Positions 43,531 to 54,201 of a stretch of DNA of 64,000 nt are shown here, piece by piece. Made by a program: the position numbers and the translations under genes. Below the pieces are notes generated by a model. That model was not told the origin of the DNA. It saw only the letters and a list, made by a program, of their open reading frames with translations, and did no database searches. The stretch comes from Aquipseudomonas alcaligenes_A (GTDB lineage: Bacteria > Pseudomonadota > Gammaproteobacteria > Pseudomonadales > Pseudomonadaceae), in assembly GCA_048595745.1 (NCBI GenBank), contig CP184361.1; one strand, given 5' to 3'. How positions within the stretch are numbered: the first letter of the stretch is position 1; every line of letters begins with the position of its first letter.

Positions 43531-44982
43531 TCAGGTGGTCAGGGTGCGCAGCAGGTTCTTGTAGTCCTCGCGGATATCCGCGTCGGCTTCGCGCAATTCC
43601 GCAATCTTACGACAGGCGTGCAGCACTGTGGTGTGGTCTCTTCCGCCAAAAGCATCACCGATTTCCGGCAGGCTGTGGTTGGTCAGTTCCTTGGACAGGG
43701 CCATGGCCACCTGACGCGGGCGCGCCACCGAACGGGAACGCCGCTTGGAGAGCAGATCGGCGATCTTGATCTTGTAGTACTCGGCCACCGTACGCTGGAT
43801 GTTGTCGACGCTGACCAGCTTGTCCTGCAGGGCCAGGAGGTCCTTCAACGACTCGCGGATCAGCTCGATGCTGATCGGCTGGTTGGTGAAGTGCGAGTGG
43901 GCGATTACCCGTTTCAGCGCGCCTTCCAGTTCACGCACATTGGAGCGGATACGCTGGGCGATGAAGAAGGCGGCATCGTGGGGCAGATCGACTTTGGTCT
44001 GCTCGGCCTTCTTCATCAGGATGGCGACGCGGGTCTCCAGCTCCGGCGGCTCGACGGCAACGGTCAGGCCCCAACCGAAACGCGACTTCAGGCGCTCTTC
44101 CAGTCCTTCGATTTCCTTCGGGTAGCGGTCGCTAGTGAGGATCACCTGTTGGCCACCCTCGAGAAGCGCGTTGAAGGTGTGGAAAAACTCTTCCTGGGAA
44201 CGCTCCTTCTTGGCGAAGAACTGGATGTCGTCGATCAGCAGCGCATCCACCGAGCGGTAGAAGCGCTTGAACTCGTTGATCGCATTGAGCTGCAGCGCCT
44301 TGACCATGTCGGCGACGAAGCGCTCGGAATGCAGGTAAACCACCTTGGCATTGGGGTTCTTCTTCAGCAGGTGGTTGCCCACCGCATGCATCAGGTGGGT
44401 CTTGCCCAGCCCGACCCCACCATAGAGGAACAGCGGGTTGTAGCCGTGCTTGAGGTTGTCCGCCACTTGCCAGGCCGCCGCGCGGGCCATCTGGTTGGAC
44501 TTGCCCTCAACGAAATTCTCGAAGGTGAAGGTGCGGTTCAGGTAGCTGGTGTGCTTGAGCGCGCCTTCCACCTGCACGGTGCGCTCGACCGGTCGACTGG
44601 CGGCAGGCTGTGGCGCCGCCACGATCAGGGGATCGCTGCTGGGCGACTCATCCGCAACTACAGCCGGAGCCGACGCCACCGGCGCACTATTAATAGAAGG
44701 CGATGGCGTCGGGGCGGCCATGCGCGGAGCCGGATTGCGCTTGCTGCCGATCAGAAGCGACAGCGCCGGTGCCAAACCATTGGCGCGCTCAGCCAACAGC
44801 TCAAGCAGGCGCACCATGTACTTTTCGTTGACCCAGTCGAGCACAAAGCGGTTCGGCGCATAGACGCGCAGCTCGTCACCGGCCGACTCCACCTGCAATG
44901 GGCGGATCCAGGTATTGAATTGCTGGGCGGGCAACTCGTCGCGAAGCAGCTCCACACACTGCTGCCAAAGTTCTACGGACAC
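43531..44982 (-). CDS. dnaA: Chromosomal replication initiator protein DnaA
   Basis: A 483-residue AAA+ initiator. Domain I ~1-85 (MSVELWQQCVELLRDELPAQQFNTWIRPL), flexible Pro/Ala/Ser-rich linker ~86-145, AAA+ domain III with Walker A GGVGLGKTHLMHA (~178-190) and Walker B LLIDDIQFF, and DNA-binding domain IV with GRDHTTVLHACRKI. Diverges from rpmH across oriC and starts dnaA-dnaN-recF-gyrB; the adjacent DnaA boxes allow autoregulation. Confidence 0.99.
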   Translation of the reverse strand: MSVELWQQCVELLRDELPAQQFNTWIRPLQVESAGDELRVYAPNRFVLDWVNEKYMVRLLELLAERANGLAPALSLLIGSKRNPAPRMAAPTPSPSINSAPVASAPAVVADESPSSDPLIVAAPQPAASRPVERTVQVEGALKHTSYLNRTFTFENFVEGKSNQMARAAAWQVADNLKHGYNPLFLYGGVGLGKTHLMHAVGNHLLKKNPNAKVVYLHSERFVADMVKALQLNAINEFKRFYRSVDALLIDDIQFFAKKERSQEEFFHTFNALLEGGQQVILTSDRYPKEIEGLEERLKSRFGWGLTVAVEPPELETRVAILMKKAEQTKVDLPHDAAFFIAQRIRSNVRELEGALKRVIAHSHFTNQPISIELIRESLKDLLALQDKLVSVDNIQRTVAEYYKIKIADLLSKRRSRSVARPRQVAMALSKELTNHSLPEIGDAFGGRDHTTVLHACRKIAELREADADIREDYKNLLRTLTT

Positions 44983-45418
44983 TGAAATCCCCTGGGATCG
45001 CTACGGTTGCGATGAAAAAAACAGCTTGCATTGTAGCCCTGAGGGGCAGAGTTATCCACACGAATCGACACGATCAGCCGAATAGAATCAAGGATTTATT
45101 GGTGTTTCCCACGTTTACAGAAAGATCCGTAAAGTCTGTGGATAAAGGTAACTGAGGGCTGGGCAAAAGCCTGGGGGTAACGCACGGGAAAAGCCCTCTG
45201 TGGGTAAATTGACCTTTCCTGCACAGGCGGTGCACCGCCTGCGAACAGCCGGCACACCGCTTTCGGACAAGCTTATCCTTCTCGCCAAGCCACGAAGCGC
45301 TAAGCTTCCAGCGACTTTTCCACAGCACGTTGGAGGACCATTAAATTTTACTAGAACAAGCTCTTTAAAGATTTTCCTTCCTTTTATCTTTCTTTACAGA
45401 TTCCAGGCTGGTTGGAAA
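44983..45418. other. oriC: oriC: DnaA-box cluster and AT-rich unwinding region between dnaA and rpmH
   Basis: Perfect DnaA boxes TTATCCACA at 45052-45060 and, inverted, TGTGGATAA at 45137-45145; one-mismatch boxes TGTGGGTAA (45199-45207) and TTTTCCACA (45316-45324); a weaker TTATCCTTC at 45273-45281. The interval 45,340-45,410 is strikingly A/T-rich with pyrimidine runs (a candidate DNA-unwinding element). Placement between dnaA and rpmH is that of the functional Pseudomonas origin. Confidence 0.92.
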
Positions 45419-45447
45419 TTGACCTGGCGCCGCGGTTTCACTAGAAT
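45419..45447 (+). promoter_or_regulatory. rpmH-rnpA promoter
   Basis: TTGACC (45419-45424), 17-bp spacer, TAGAAT (45442-45447), 59 bp before the rpmH ATG. The leader contains an imperfect ACGGG..CCCGT stem (45463-45483). Confidence 0.75.
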
Positions 45448-45506
45448 CGCCGGTCTCTTTAAACGGGGGCCATCCAGGCCCGTATGGACCACCCAGGTAG
45501 ATCAGC

Positions 45507-45641
45507 ATGAAACGTACTTTCCAACCCAGCACCCTCAAGCGCGCTCGCGTTCACGGTTTCCGCGCTCGCATGGCCACCAAGAACGGCCGTGCCGTCCTGT
45601 CGCGTCGTCGCGCCAAGGGCCGCAAGCGTCTGACCGTCTGA
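45507..45641 (+). CDS. rpmH: 50S ribosomal protein L34
   Basis: A 44-residue, very basic protein: starts MKRTFQPSTLKRARVHGFR and ends GRKRLTV, the invariant L34 pattern. It is a structural protein of the large subunit near the exit tunnel. rnpA begins 13 bp later, as in nearly all bacteria. Confidence 0.99.
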   Translation: MKRTFQPSTLKRARVHGFRARMATKNGRAVLSRRRAKGRKRLTV

Positions 45642-45654
45642 TTACTCGGAACGG

Positions 45655-46050
45655 GTGGTGAGTCGAGACTACGGTCGGGAAAAGCGTCTGCTGACCCCCC
45701 GACAATTCAAGGCAGTCTTTGACTCACCGAGCGGCAAGGCACCAGGCAAGAACGTCCTGCTCCTCGCACGTGCCAACGATCTCGAGCATCCTCGTCTGGG
45801 GCTGGTGATCGGCAAGAAAAGCGTCAAGCTCTCCGTCGAGCGCAACCGCCTGAAACGTCTGATCCGGGATTCTTTCCGGCACCATCAGAAGTTGCTGGCA
45901 GGTCTGGACATTGTTGTGGTGGCACGCAAAGGTCTTGGTGATCTGGACAATCCGGAACTGCATGAGCAGTTCGGCAAACTCTGGAAACGCCTGGCCAAGC
46001 AGCGTCCCGCAGCCGCACCTCCCGGGGTAGGCGACAGCCCCCATGCGTAA
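45655..46050 (+). CDS. rnpA: Ribonuclease P protein component
   Basis: A 131-residue basic protein cofactor of RNase P, aiding tRNA 5' maturation. Signature KKSVKLSVERNRLKRLIRDSFR (RNR motif) at ~53-75. The start is one of two consecutive GTG codons (45655 or 45658). The C-terminal ~20 residues are a variable, Pro/Ala-rich tail. Overlaps yidD by eight bases. Confidence 0.97.
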   Translation: MVSRDYGREKRLLTPRQFKAVFDSPSGKAPGKNVLLLARANDLEHPRLGLVIGKKSVKLSVERNRLKRLIRDSFRHHQKLLAGLDIVVVARKGLGDLDNPELHEQFGKLWKRLAKQRPAAAPPGVGDSPHA

Positions 46051-46279
46051 ACTGGTGATTCTACCGATCCAGTTCTACCGCTACGCCATCAGCCCCTTGA
46101 TGGCCAGTCACTGTCGCTTCTATCCCAGCTGCTCCTGCTACACCCAGCAAGCCATCGAAACCCATGGCGTGCTGCGTGGCAGCTGGCTCGGCCTACGCCG
46201 CCTGAGTCGCTGCCATCCCTGGAACCCCGGTGGTTACGATCCGGTTCCGCCTCCCTCCTCACCTTCGATGACCGAGTAA
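46043..46279 (+). CDS. yidD: Membrane protein insertion efficiency factor YidD
   Basis: A 78-residue protein with the family pattern FYRYAISPLMASHCRFYPSCSCYTQQAIETHG and the C-terminal CHPWNPGGYDPVP; three conserved cysteines. An amphipathic membrane-associated helper of YidC. Between rnpA (overlap 8 bp) and yidC (gap 3 bp), its standard place. Confidence 0.97.
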   Translation: MRKLVILPIQFYRYAISPLMASHCRFYPSCSCYTQQAIETHGVLRGSWLGLRRLSRCHPWNPGGYDPVPPPSSPSMTE

Positions 46280-46282
46280 TCC

Positions 46283-47953
46283 ATGGACATCCAACGCTCG
46301 ATCCTGCTCGTCGCCCTGGCCATCGTGTCCTACCTGATGGTTCTGCAGTGGAACGAGGACTACGGCCAAGCCGCCATTCCGGCGACCGCCAGCACCACCG
46401 TCAGCGGCAACCAGGCCGCGAGCCTGCCGGATGTTCCGGCCAGCAATGCCGCCGACGACGTGCCGACCGCCAATACCGATGCCAACCCGCAGCTGGCGGC
46501 TCCGGCAGCGGTCAGCGACGAGCTGATCCGGGTGAAGACCGATGTGCTCGAGCTGGCGATCGATCCCAAGGGCGGTGATATCGTCCAACTGACGCTGCCG
46601 CAGTATCCGCGTCGCCAGGATCGCCCGGACGTGCCGTTCCAGCTGTTCGACAACGGCGGGGAGCGCACCTACCTGGCACAGAGCGGCCTGATCGGTACCA
46701 ACGCACCGGACAAGACCAGCGGTCGTGCCCTGTGGAGCAGCGCCCAGCGCAGCTACGCAATGGCTGATGGCCAGGACCAGCTGGTGGTCGAGCTGACCTA
46801 TGCCGAGGCCGGGGTCAACTACGTCAAGCGCTTCAGCTTCGAGCGTGGTCAGTACGATCTGAAAGTCGATTACAAGATCGACAACCAGAGCGGTCAGGCC
46901 TGGAGCGGCAACTTCTACGCCCAGCTCAAGCGTGACAACAGCGCCGACCCATCTTCCACCACCGCCACCGGTACCGCGACCTACCTGGGCGCCGCCCTGT
47001 GGACCGCCGAGGAGCCGTACAAGAAGGTGAAGATGGGCGACATGGACGAGAAGAGCCTGCGCGAAACCGTGCAGGGCGGCTGGGTCGCCTGGCTGCAGCA
47101 CTATTTCGTCACCGCCTGGGTCGCCAACAAGGACGACAGCAACAGTGTGCAGACCCGCAAGGACAGCCAGGGCAACTACATCATCGGCTTCACCGGTCCG
47201 CAGCTGAGCGTCGCGGCCGGCGCCAGCGCCGAAACCGGTGCCGTCCTATATGCCGGTCCGAAGATCCAGGATCACCTCAAGGCCCTGTCGCCAGGCCTGG
47301 AGCTGACCGTCGACTACGGCGTGCTGTGGTTCATCGCCCAGCCGATCTTCTGGCTGCTGGAACATATCCACAGCCTGCTTGGCAACTGGGGGTGGTCGAT
47401 CATCGTCCTTACCATCATCATCAAGCTGGCCTTCTTCCCGCTTTCGGCTGCCAGTTATCGCTCCATGGCCCGCATGCGCGCTGTTTCGCCCAAGCTGCAG
47501 GCGCTGAAGGAACAGTTCGGCGATGATCGTCAGAAAATGTCCCAGGCGATGATGGAGCTGTACAAGAAGGAGAAGATCAACCCGCTCGGTGGCTGCCTGC
47601 CGATCCTGGTACAGATGCCGGTGTTCCTGGCGCTCTACTGGGTACTCCTGGAAAGCGTCGAGATGCGCCAGGCACCGTGGATGTTCTGGATCACCGACCT
47701 GTCGATCAAGGACCCCTACTTCCTGCTGCCGATCATCATGGGCGCCACCATGTTCATCCAGCAGCACCTCAACCCGACTCCGCCGGACCCCATGCAGGCC
47801 AAGGTGATGAAGATGATGCCGATCATCTTCACCTTCTTCTTCCTCTGGTTCCCGGCCGGTCTGGTGCTGTACTGGGTGGTCAACAACGTCCTGTCCATTG
47901 CCCAGCAGTGGTACATTACCCGCCAGATCGAAGCGGCCGCGGCCAAGGCCTGA
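46283..47953 (+). CDS. yidC: Membrane protein insertase YidC
   Basis: A 556-residue Oxa1/YidC insertase. N-terminal TM (~5-24), large periplasmic beta-sandwich domain (~50-340), then five-TM core (~350-545) with NWGWSIIVLTIIIKLAFFPLSAASYRSMARM and GCLPILVQMPVFLALYWVL. The Ala/Thr/Asp-rich linker 30-75 is variable. It inserts and folds inner-membrane proteins, including the F0 c and a subunits encoded further on. Followed by a terminator. Confidence 0.98.
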   Translation: MDIQRSILLVALAIVSYLMVLQWNEDYGQAAIPATASTTVSGNQAASLPDVPASNAADDVPTANTDANPQLAAPAAVSDELIRVKTDVLELAIDPKGGDIVQLTLPQYPRRQDRPDVPFQLFDNGGERTYLAQSGLIGTNAPDKTSGRALWSSAQRSYAMADGQDQLVVELTYAEAGVNYVKRFSFERGQYDLKVDYKIDNQSGQAWSGNFYAQLKRDNSADPSSTTATGTATYLGAALWTAEEPYKKVKMGDMDEKSLRETVQGGWVAWLQHYFVTAWVANKDDSNSVQTRKDSQGNYIIGFTGPQLSVAAGASAETGAVLYAGPKIQDHLKALSPGLELTVDYGVLWFIAQPIFWLLEHIHSLLGNWGWSIIVLTIIIKLAFFPLSAASYRSMARMRAVSPKLQALKEQFGDDRQKMSQAMMELYKKEKINPLGGCLPILVQMPVFLALYWVLLESVEMRQAPWMFWITDLSIKDPYFLLPIIMGATMFIQQHLNPTPPDPMQAKVMKMMPIIFTFFFLWFPAGLVLYWVVNNVLSIAQQWYITRQIEAAAAKA

Positions 47954-47970
47954 ACCCGCTAAGCTGCACA

Positions 47971-47996
47971 AGACGCCCCCTCGTGGGGCGTTTTGC
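47971..47996 (+). terminator. Terminator after yidC
   Basis: ACGCCCC (47973-47979) / GGGGCGT (47985-47991) followed by TTTT, 20 bp past the yidC stop. Confidence 0.85.
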
Positions 47997-48030
47997 TATC
48001 TGTCAGATATCCACAGCCGAGAACACCAGC

Positions 48031-49398
48031 ATGACCAGCGCCCGTGAAACCATAGCCGCCGTCGCCACTGCCCAGGGTCGCGGGGGCGTCGGCATCGTGC
48101 GCGTGTCCGGTCCTCGCGCGCGCGCCATCGGCATCAGCCTCTCCGGCCTGGAGCCCCGGCCACGCCACGCGCACTACGGCCCTTGGCACGACGATGATGG
48201 CGAGGTGATCGACCAGGGCCTGCTGCTGTTCTTCCCCGGCCCGCACTCCTTCACCGGCGAGGACGTATTGGAGCTGCAGGGTCACGGCGGCCCGGTGGTG
48301 CTGGATATGCTGCTGCAGCGCTGCCTGCAGCTGGGCGCGCGGCAGGCACGGCCGGGCGAATTCAGCGAGCGCGCCTTCCTCAACGACAAGCTCGACCTGG
48401 CGCAGGCCGAGGCCATCGCCGACCTGATCGAGGCCAGCTCGACTCAGGCCGCGCGCAACGCCCTGCGCTCGCTCCAGGGAGAGTTTTCACGGCGGGTGCA
48501 CGAGCTGACCGAGCGCCTGATCCAGCTGCGTATCTACGTGGAGGCCGCCATCGACTTCCCGGAGGAAGAGATCGACTTCCTCGCCGACGGCCATGTACTG
48601 AGTCAGCTCGATGCGGTGCGCGAGTACTTATCCACAGTGCTGCGCGAAGCCGGTCAGGGCGCGCTGCTGCGTGACGGCATGAACGTGGTCATCGCCGGAC
48701 GGCCCAACGCCGGCAAGTCCAGCCTGCTCAATGCCCTGGCAGGGCGTGAGGCGGCCATCGTCACCGATATCGCCGGCACCACCCGCGATGTGCTGCGCGA
48801 ACATATCCACATCGATGGCATGCCGCTGCACGTGGTCGATACCGCCGGCCTGCGCGATACCGACGACCAGGTGGAGCGGATCGGCGTGGAGCGCGCGCTC
48901 AAGGCCATCGGCGAGGCCGACCGGGTGCTGCTGGTGGTGGACTCCACGGCTCCGGAGGCCGCCGATCCCTTCGCCCTGTGGCCGGAGTTTCTCGACAGCA
49001 AGCCTGATCCGGCGCGGGTCACCCTGATCCGCAACAAAGCCGATCTGTCGGGCGAGCCCGTCGCCCTGGAAACCTGTAACGATGGCCACGTGACCATTGC
49101 CCTGTCGGCCAAGTCGGCCGCCGGCCTGGACCTGCTGCGCGAGCATCTGAAGGCCTGCATGGGCTTCGAACAGACCGCCGAAAGCGGCTTCAGCGCCCGT
49201 CGCCGTCACCTGGAGGCTCTGCGCCAGGCCCAGGCCAGCCTGGAGCATGGCCGCAACCAGCTGACCCTGATGGGCGCCGGCGAGCTACTGGCCGAGGATC
49301 TGCGTCAGGCCCAGCAGGCGTTGGGTGATATCACTGGTGCCTTCAGCTCCGACGATCTGCTCGGGCGCATCTTTTCCAGCTTCTGCATCGGCAAATAG
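48031..49398 (+). CDS. mnmE: tRNA-modification GTPase MnmE (TrmE)
   Basis: A 455-residue protein making cmnm5U34 in tRNA with MnmG. N-terminal THF-binding domain ~1-118, helical domain, inserted G domain with GRPNAGKSSLLNAL (~221-234), DIAGTTRD and DTAGLRDT, and the C-terminal FCIGK (the essential Cys). Codon 200 is the rare TTA, part of a perfect DnaA box at 48628-48636. A preceding ATATCCACA (48007-48015) is a one-mismatch box. Confidence 0.98.
   Translation: MTSARETIAAVATAQGRGGVGIVRVSGPRARAIGISLSGLEPRPRHAHYGPWHDDDGEVIDQGLLLFFPGPHSFTGEDVLELQGHGGPVVLDMLLQRCLQLGARQARPGEFSERAFLNDKLDLAQAEAIADLIEASSTQAARNALRSLQGEFSRRVHELTERLIQLRIYVEAAIDFPEEEIDFLADGHVLSQLDAVREYLSTVLREAGQGALLRDGMNVVIAGRPNAGKSSLLNALAGREAAIVTDIAGTTRDVLREHIHIDGMPLHVVDTAGLRDTDDQVERIGVERALKAIGEADRVLLVVDSTAPEAADPFALWPEFLDSKPDPARVTLIRNKADLSGEPVALETCNDGHVTIALSAKSAAGLDLLREHLKACMGFEQTAESGFSARRRHLEALRQAQASLEHGRNQLTLMGAGELLAEDLRQAQQALGDITGAFSSDDLLGRIFSSFCIGK
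48628..48636 (+). other. Perfect DnaA box inside mnmE
   Basis: TTATCCACA in frame as codons Leu(TTA)-Ser-Thr; TTA is unusual in this GC-rich genome. Confidence 0.6.
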
Positions 49399-49821
49399 CC
49401 ACGCTCATCGGTGATCCAAGGAGCAACTGCGGTCATCGGGAACCCTGTGGACAACCCTGCCTGAGCACGGTCGATAAGCCAGCCTGAACACTGAATATAA
49501 TCTGGCCTGTGTATAAAATACCTTTCCATCCACAGGTGCCCCGCAGCTTTCCCCCCGGAAAATGGCAGGAACGCCACAGGGTTATCATTCGCTGCAGCCC
49601 ATGAGCAGCAGGCTTTCCGTAAATCTATCCACAGAAATGGCTTGCACCATACATAAGAATAAAAATAAGGCTTTATATAAATTCATTCTTTTTATTCTCT
49701 ATAAGCCTAAGAGCCGACCAGCTGGCTATTTTTTGTGCAGAAGGCTTCATTCACCCCGGCTAAGTCCCTATACTTGCGCCCCTTCTCTATTTCCCCTTTT
49801 TCTACAGGCACGAGGTGCGTG
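49399..49821 (+). promoter_or_regulatory. AT-rich, DnaA-box-like region between mnmE and mnmG
   Basis: A 423-bp gene-free gap. It holds one-mismatch DnaA boxes TGTGGACAA (49446-49454), TGTGTATAA (49508-49516) and CTATCCACA (49625-49633), a two-mismatch CCATCCACA (49526-49534), and a very A/T-rich block at about 49,645-49,712 with an imperfect AGGCTTTAT..ATAAGCCT inverted repeat. It must contain the mnmG promoter. The layout resembles an origin; gidA(mnmG)-linked origins exist in enterobacteria. Confidence 0.5.
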
Positions 49822-51713
<1,892 letters not shown>

Positions 51714-51714
<1 letters not shown>

Positions 51715-52361
51715 TGTCCCAGGTCACCCAACGCCATGCCGAGGAACTCGCGCAGGGCGCGCAGACGCTCGACGTGGCGCTCAGCCCCCTGCAGCAGGAA
51801 CAGCTGCTGGCCTACCTGGCCCTGCTGATCAAGTGGAACAAGGCCTATAACCTGACCGCCGTGCGTAACCCGGACGAGATGGTTTCGCGTCATCTGCTCG
51901 ACAGCCTCAGCGTGGTGCCCTTCGTGGCCCAATACGGTGACAACTGGCTGGATGTCGGCAGCGGTGGCGGCATGCCCGGTATTCCCCTGGCCATCCTGTT
52001 TCCCGAACGGCGCTTCACCCTGCTCGATTCCAATGGCAAGAAGACTCGCTTCCTAACCCAGGTGAAGCTGGAGCTCAAGCTGGCCAACCTGGACGTTATC
52101 CACAGCCGGGTCGAGGAGTTCCGTCCGCAAGTTCCGTTCAGCGGCATCTGCTCGCGCGCGTTCAGCTCGCTGCAGGACTTTACCGACTGGACCCGCCATC
52201 TGGGCAACGGCGATACCCACTGGCTGGCGATGAAAGGCGTGCAGCCGGACGACGAGCTGCAGGCGCTGCCGGCGGACTTCCGCCTGCAAAGCTGCGACGT
52301 GCTCAAGGTTCCCGGTTGCCAAGGCCAGCGTCACCTGTTGATACTGCGACGCTCGGTCTAG
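51714..52361 (+). CDS. rsmG: 16S rRNA m7G527 methyltransferase
   Basis: A 215-residue class I methyltransferase (GidB). SAM site NWLDVGSGGGMPGIPLAIL (~78-96); NLTAVRNPDEMVSRHLLDSL is the family's N-terminal block. It methylates G527 of 16S rRNA; loss gives low-level streptomycin resistance in other bacteria. Start overlaps mnmG by one base. Contains a perfect DnaA box (52096-52104). Confidence 0.97.
52096..52104 (+). other. Perfect DnaA box inside rsmG
   Basis: TTATCCACA within codons Val-Ile-His-Ser. Confidence 0.5.
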
Positions 52362-52373
52362 GGGGAAGCACAG

Positions 52374-53162
52374 ATGGCCAAGGTATTCGCGATCGCCAAT
52401 CAGAAAGGCGGGGTCGGCAAGACCACCACCTGCATCAACCTGGCCGCCTCGCTGGTCGCCACCAAGCGCCGCGTGCTGCTGATCGACCTCGATCCACAGG
52501 GCAACGCCACCATGGGCAGCGGTGTGGATAAGCAGGCCCTGGAACACTCTATCTACGACGTGCTGATCGGCGAGAGCACCGTCGGCGAGGCCATGCAGTT
52601 CTCCGAGCACGGCGGCTACCAGCTGCTGCCGGCCAACCGCGACCTGACCGCCGCCGAAGTGGCCCTGCTCGAGATGAAGATGAAGGAGAGCCGCCTGCGT
52701 TACGCACTGGCGCCGATCCGCGAGAACTACGACTACATCCTCATCGACTGCCCGCCGGCGCTTTCGATGCTCACGGTCAACGCCCTGGTCGCCGCCGACG
52801 GTGTGATCATCCCCATGCAGTGCGAGTACTACGCACTGGAGGGCCTGACCGACCTGATGAACAGCATTCAGCGCATCGGCTCGCTGCTCAATCCGAGCCT
52901 GAAGATCGAAGGCCTGCTGCGCACCATGTATGACCCGCGCATCAGCCTGACCAACGACGTCAGTGCCCAGCTCAAGGAGCACTTCGGCGAGCAGTTGTAC
53001 GACGTGGTCATCCCGCGCAACGTGCGCCTGGCCGAGGCGCCCAGCTTCGGCATGCCGGCGCTGGCCTATGACAAGCAATCACGCGGCGCCATCGCCTACC
53101 TGGCGCTGGCTGGCGAACTGGTGCGCCGTCAACGCGCCGCCGCGAAAACCGCAACTGCATAA
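52374..53162 (+). CDS. parA: Chromosome-partitioning ATPase ParA (Soj)
   Basis: A 262-residue deviant-Walker ATPase: KGGVGKTTT (~11-19) with the signature first Lys, DLDPQGNAT and IDCPPALSMLT. No N-terminal HTH, so it is the chromosomal (Soj-like) type. It forms the DNA-bound gradient moved by ParB-parS. 12 bp after rsmG, 9 bp before parB. A perfect inverted DnaA box (TGTGGATAA, 52523-52531) lies in codons Val-Asp-Lys. Confidence 0.98.
   Translation: MAKVFAIANQKGGVGKTTTCINLAASLVATKRRVLLIDLDPQGNATMGSGVDKQALEHSIYDVLIGESTVGEAMQFSEHGGYQLLPANRDLTAAEVALLEMKMKESRLRYALAPIRENYDYILIDCPPALSMLTVNALVAADGVIIPMQCEYYALEGLTDLMNSIQRIGSLLNPSLKIEGLLRTMYDPRISLTNDVSAQLKEHFGEQLYDVVIPRNVRLAEAPSFGMPALAYDKQSRGAIAYLALAGELVRRQRAAAKTATA
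52523..52531 (-). other. Perfect DnaA box inside parA
   Basis: TGTGGATAA on the plus strand, opposite in orientation to the boxes in mnmE, mnmG and rsmG. Confidence 0.5.
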
Positions 53163-53171
53163 AGGAATCTC

Positions 53172-54044
53172 ATGGCCATCAAGAAGCGCGGACTTGGCCG
53201 CGGACTGGACGCCCTGCTCGGCGGCAGCACCGCCGCTACCCTGGAAGAAGAAGCGGTCAAGGTCGACAGCCGCGAGCTGCAGCACCTGCCGCTGGACCTG
53301 ATCCAGCGCGGCAAGTACCAGCCGCGCCGCGACATGGATCCTTCGGCGCTGGAAGAGCTGGCCAATTCGATCAAGGTCCAGGGCGTGATGCAGCCGATCG
53401 TGGTGCGCCCCATCGGCGGCGGCCGCTTCGAGATCATCGCCGGTGAACGCCGCTGGCGTGCCAGCCAGCAGGCCGGCCTGGACAAGATCCCCGCCATGGT
53501 CCGCGAAGTGCCGGACGAAGCCGCCATCGCCATGGCGCTGATCGAGAACATCCAGCGCGAAGACCTCAACCCGATCGAGGAAGCCGTGGCCCTGCAGCGC
53601 CTGCAGCAGGAGTTCGAGCTGACCCAGCAGCAGGTCGCCGATGCGGTCGGCAAGTCGCGCGTGACCATTACCAACCTGCTGCGCCTGATCGCCCTGCCGG
53701 AAGAGATCAAGACCTTGCTGGCCCATGGTGATCTCGAGATGGGGCACGCCCGTGCCCTGCTCGGTCTGCCGCTGGAACAGCAGGTAGAAGGCGCGCGACA
53801 TGTTGTCGCACGCGGCCTCACCGTGCGCCAAACCGAAGCACTGGTGCGCCAGTGGCTGAACAGCAAGGACAAGCCTGCCGAGAAGGCCAAGGTCGACCCG
53901 GACATCAATCGCCTGGAACAGCGCCTGGCCGAGAAGCTAGGGGCTCCGGTGCAGATCAAGCACGGTGCCAAGGGCAAGGGGCAACTGGTGATCCGCTACA
54001 GCTCGCTGGACGAACTGCAGGGTGTACTGGCCCACATCCGCTGA
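53172..54044 (+). CDS. parB: Chromosome-partitioning protein ParB (Spo0J)
   Basis: A 290-residue CTP-binding DNA clamp that loads at parS. Basic N-terminus MAIKKRGLGRGLDALLG, ParB/Srx CTPase domain ~35-130 with VRPIGGGRFEIIAGERRWRAS, HTH ~135-215 (LTQQQVADAVGKSRVTITNLLRL) and C-terminal dimerisation domain. Cognate parS sites are in recF. Confidence 0.98.
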   Translation: MAIKKRGLGRGLDALLGGSTAATLEEEAVKVDSRELQHLPLDLIQRGKYQPRRDMDPSALEELANSIKVQGVMQPIVVRPIGGGRFEIIAGERRWRASQQAGLDKIPAMVREVPDEAAIAMALIENIQREDLNPIEEAVALQRLQQEFELTQQQVADAVGKSRVTITNLLRLIALPEEIKTLLAHGDLEMGHARALLGLPLEQQVEGARHVVARGLTVRQTEALVRQWLNSKDKPAEKAKVDPDINRLEQRLAEKLGAPVQIKHGAKGKGQLVIRYSSLDELQGVLAHIR

Positions 54045-54099
54045 AACAATTGCTCATCGTTGACCGTGTAGCGGGCGGTCGGAATTCACTACCGGCCAG

Positions 54100-54128
54100 T
54101 TGAACAGGGGGGGAACCCCCCCTATACT
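54100..54128 (+). promoter_or_regulatory. atp operon promoter with G7-AA-C7 spacer
   Basis: TTGAAC (54100-54105), a 17-bp spacer A-G7-AA-C7 (54106-54122) and TATACT (54123-54128): near-ideal sigma70 boxes around a perfect homopolymer palindrome, 74 bp before atpI. Confidence 0.85.
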
Positions 54129-54141
54129 CTGCGCGCATTTT

Positions 54142-54183
54142 GTCGGCACAAAGTATGCCAAGTTGTTGATTTAACGTGCCGAC
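54142..54183 (+). promoter_or_regulatory. Leader stem-loop of the atp operon
   Basis: GTCGGCAC (54142-54149) and GTGCCGAC (54176-54183) pair perfectly across a 26-nt loop in the 5' untranslated leader; the stem ends 18 nt before the atpI ATG, close to the GAGGAA ribosome-binding site. Confidence 0.55.
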
Positions 54184-54201
54184 CCAGAGGAACAGCAAGA
54201 G

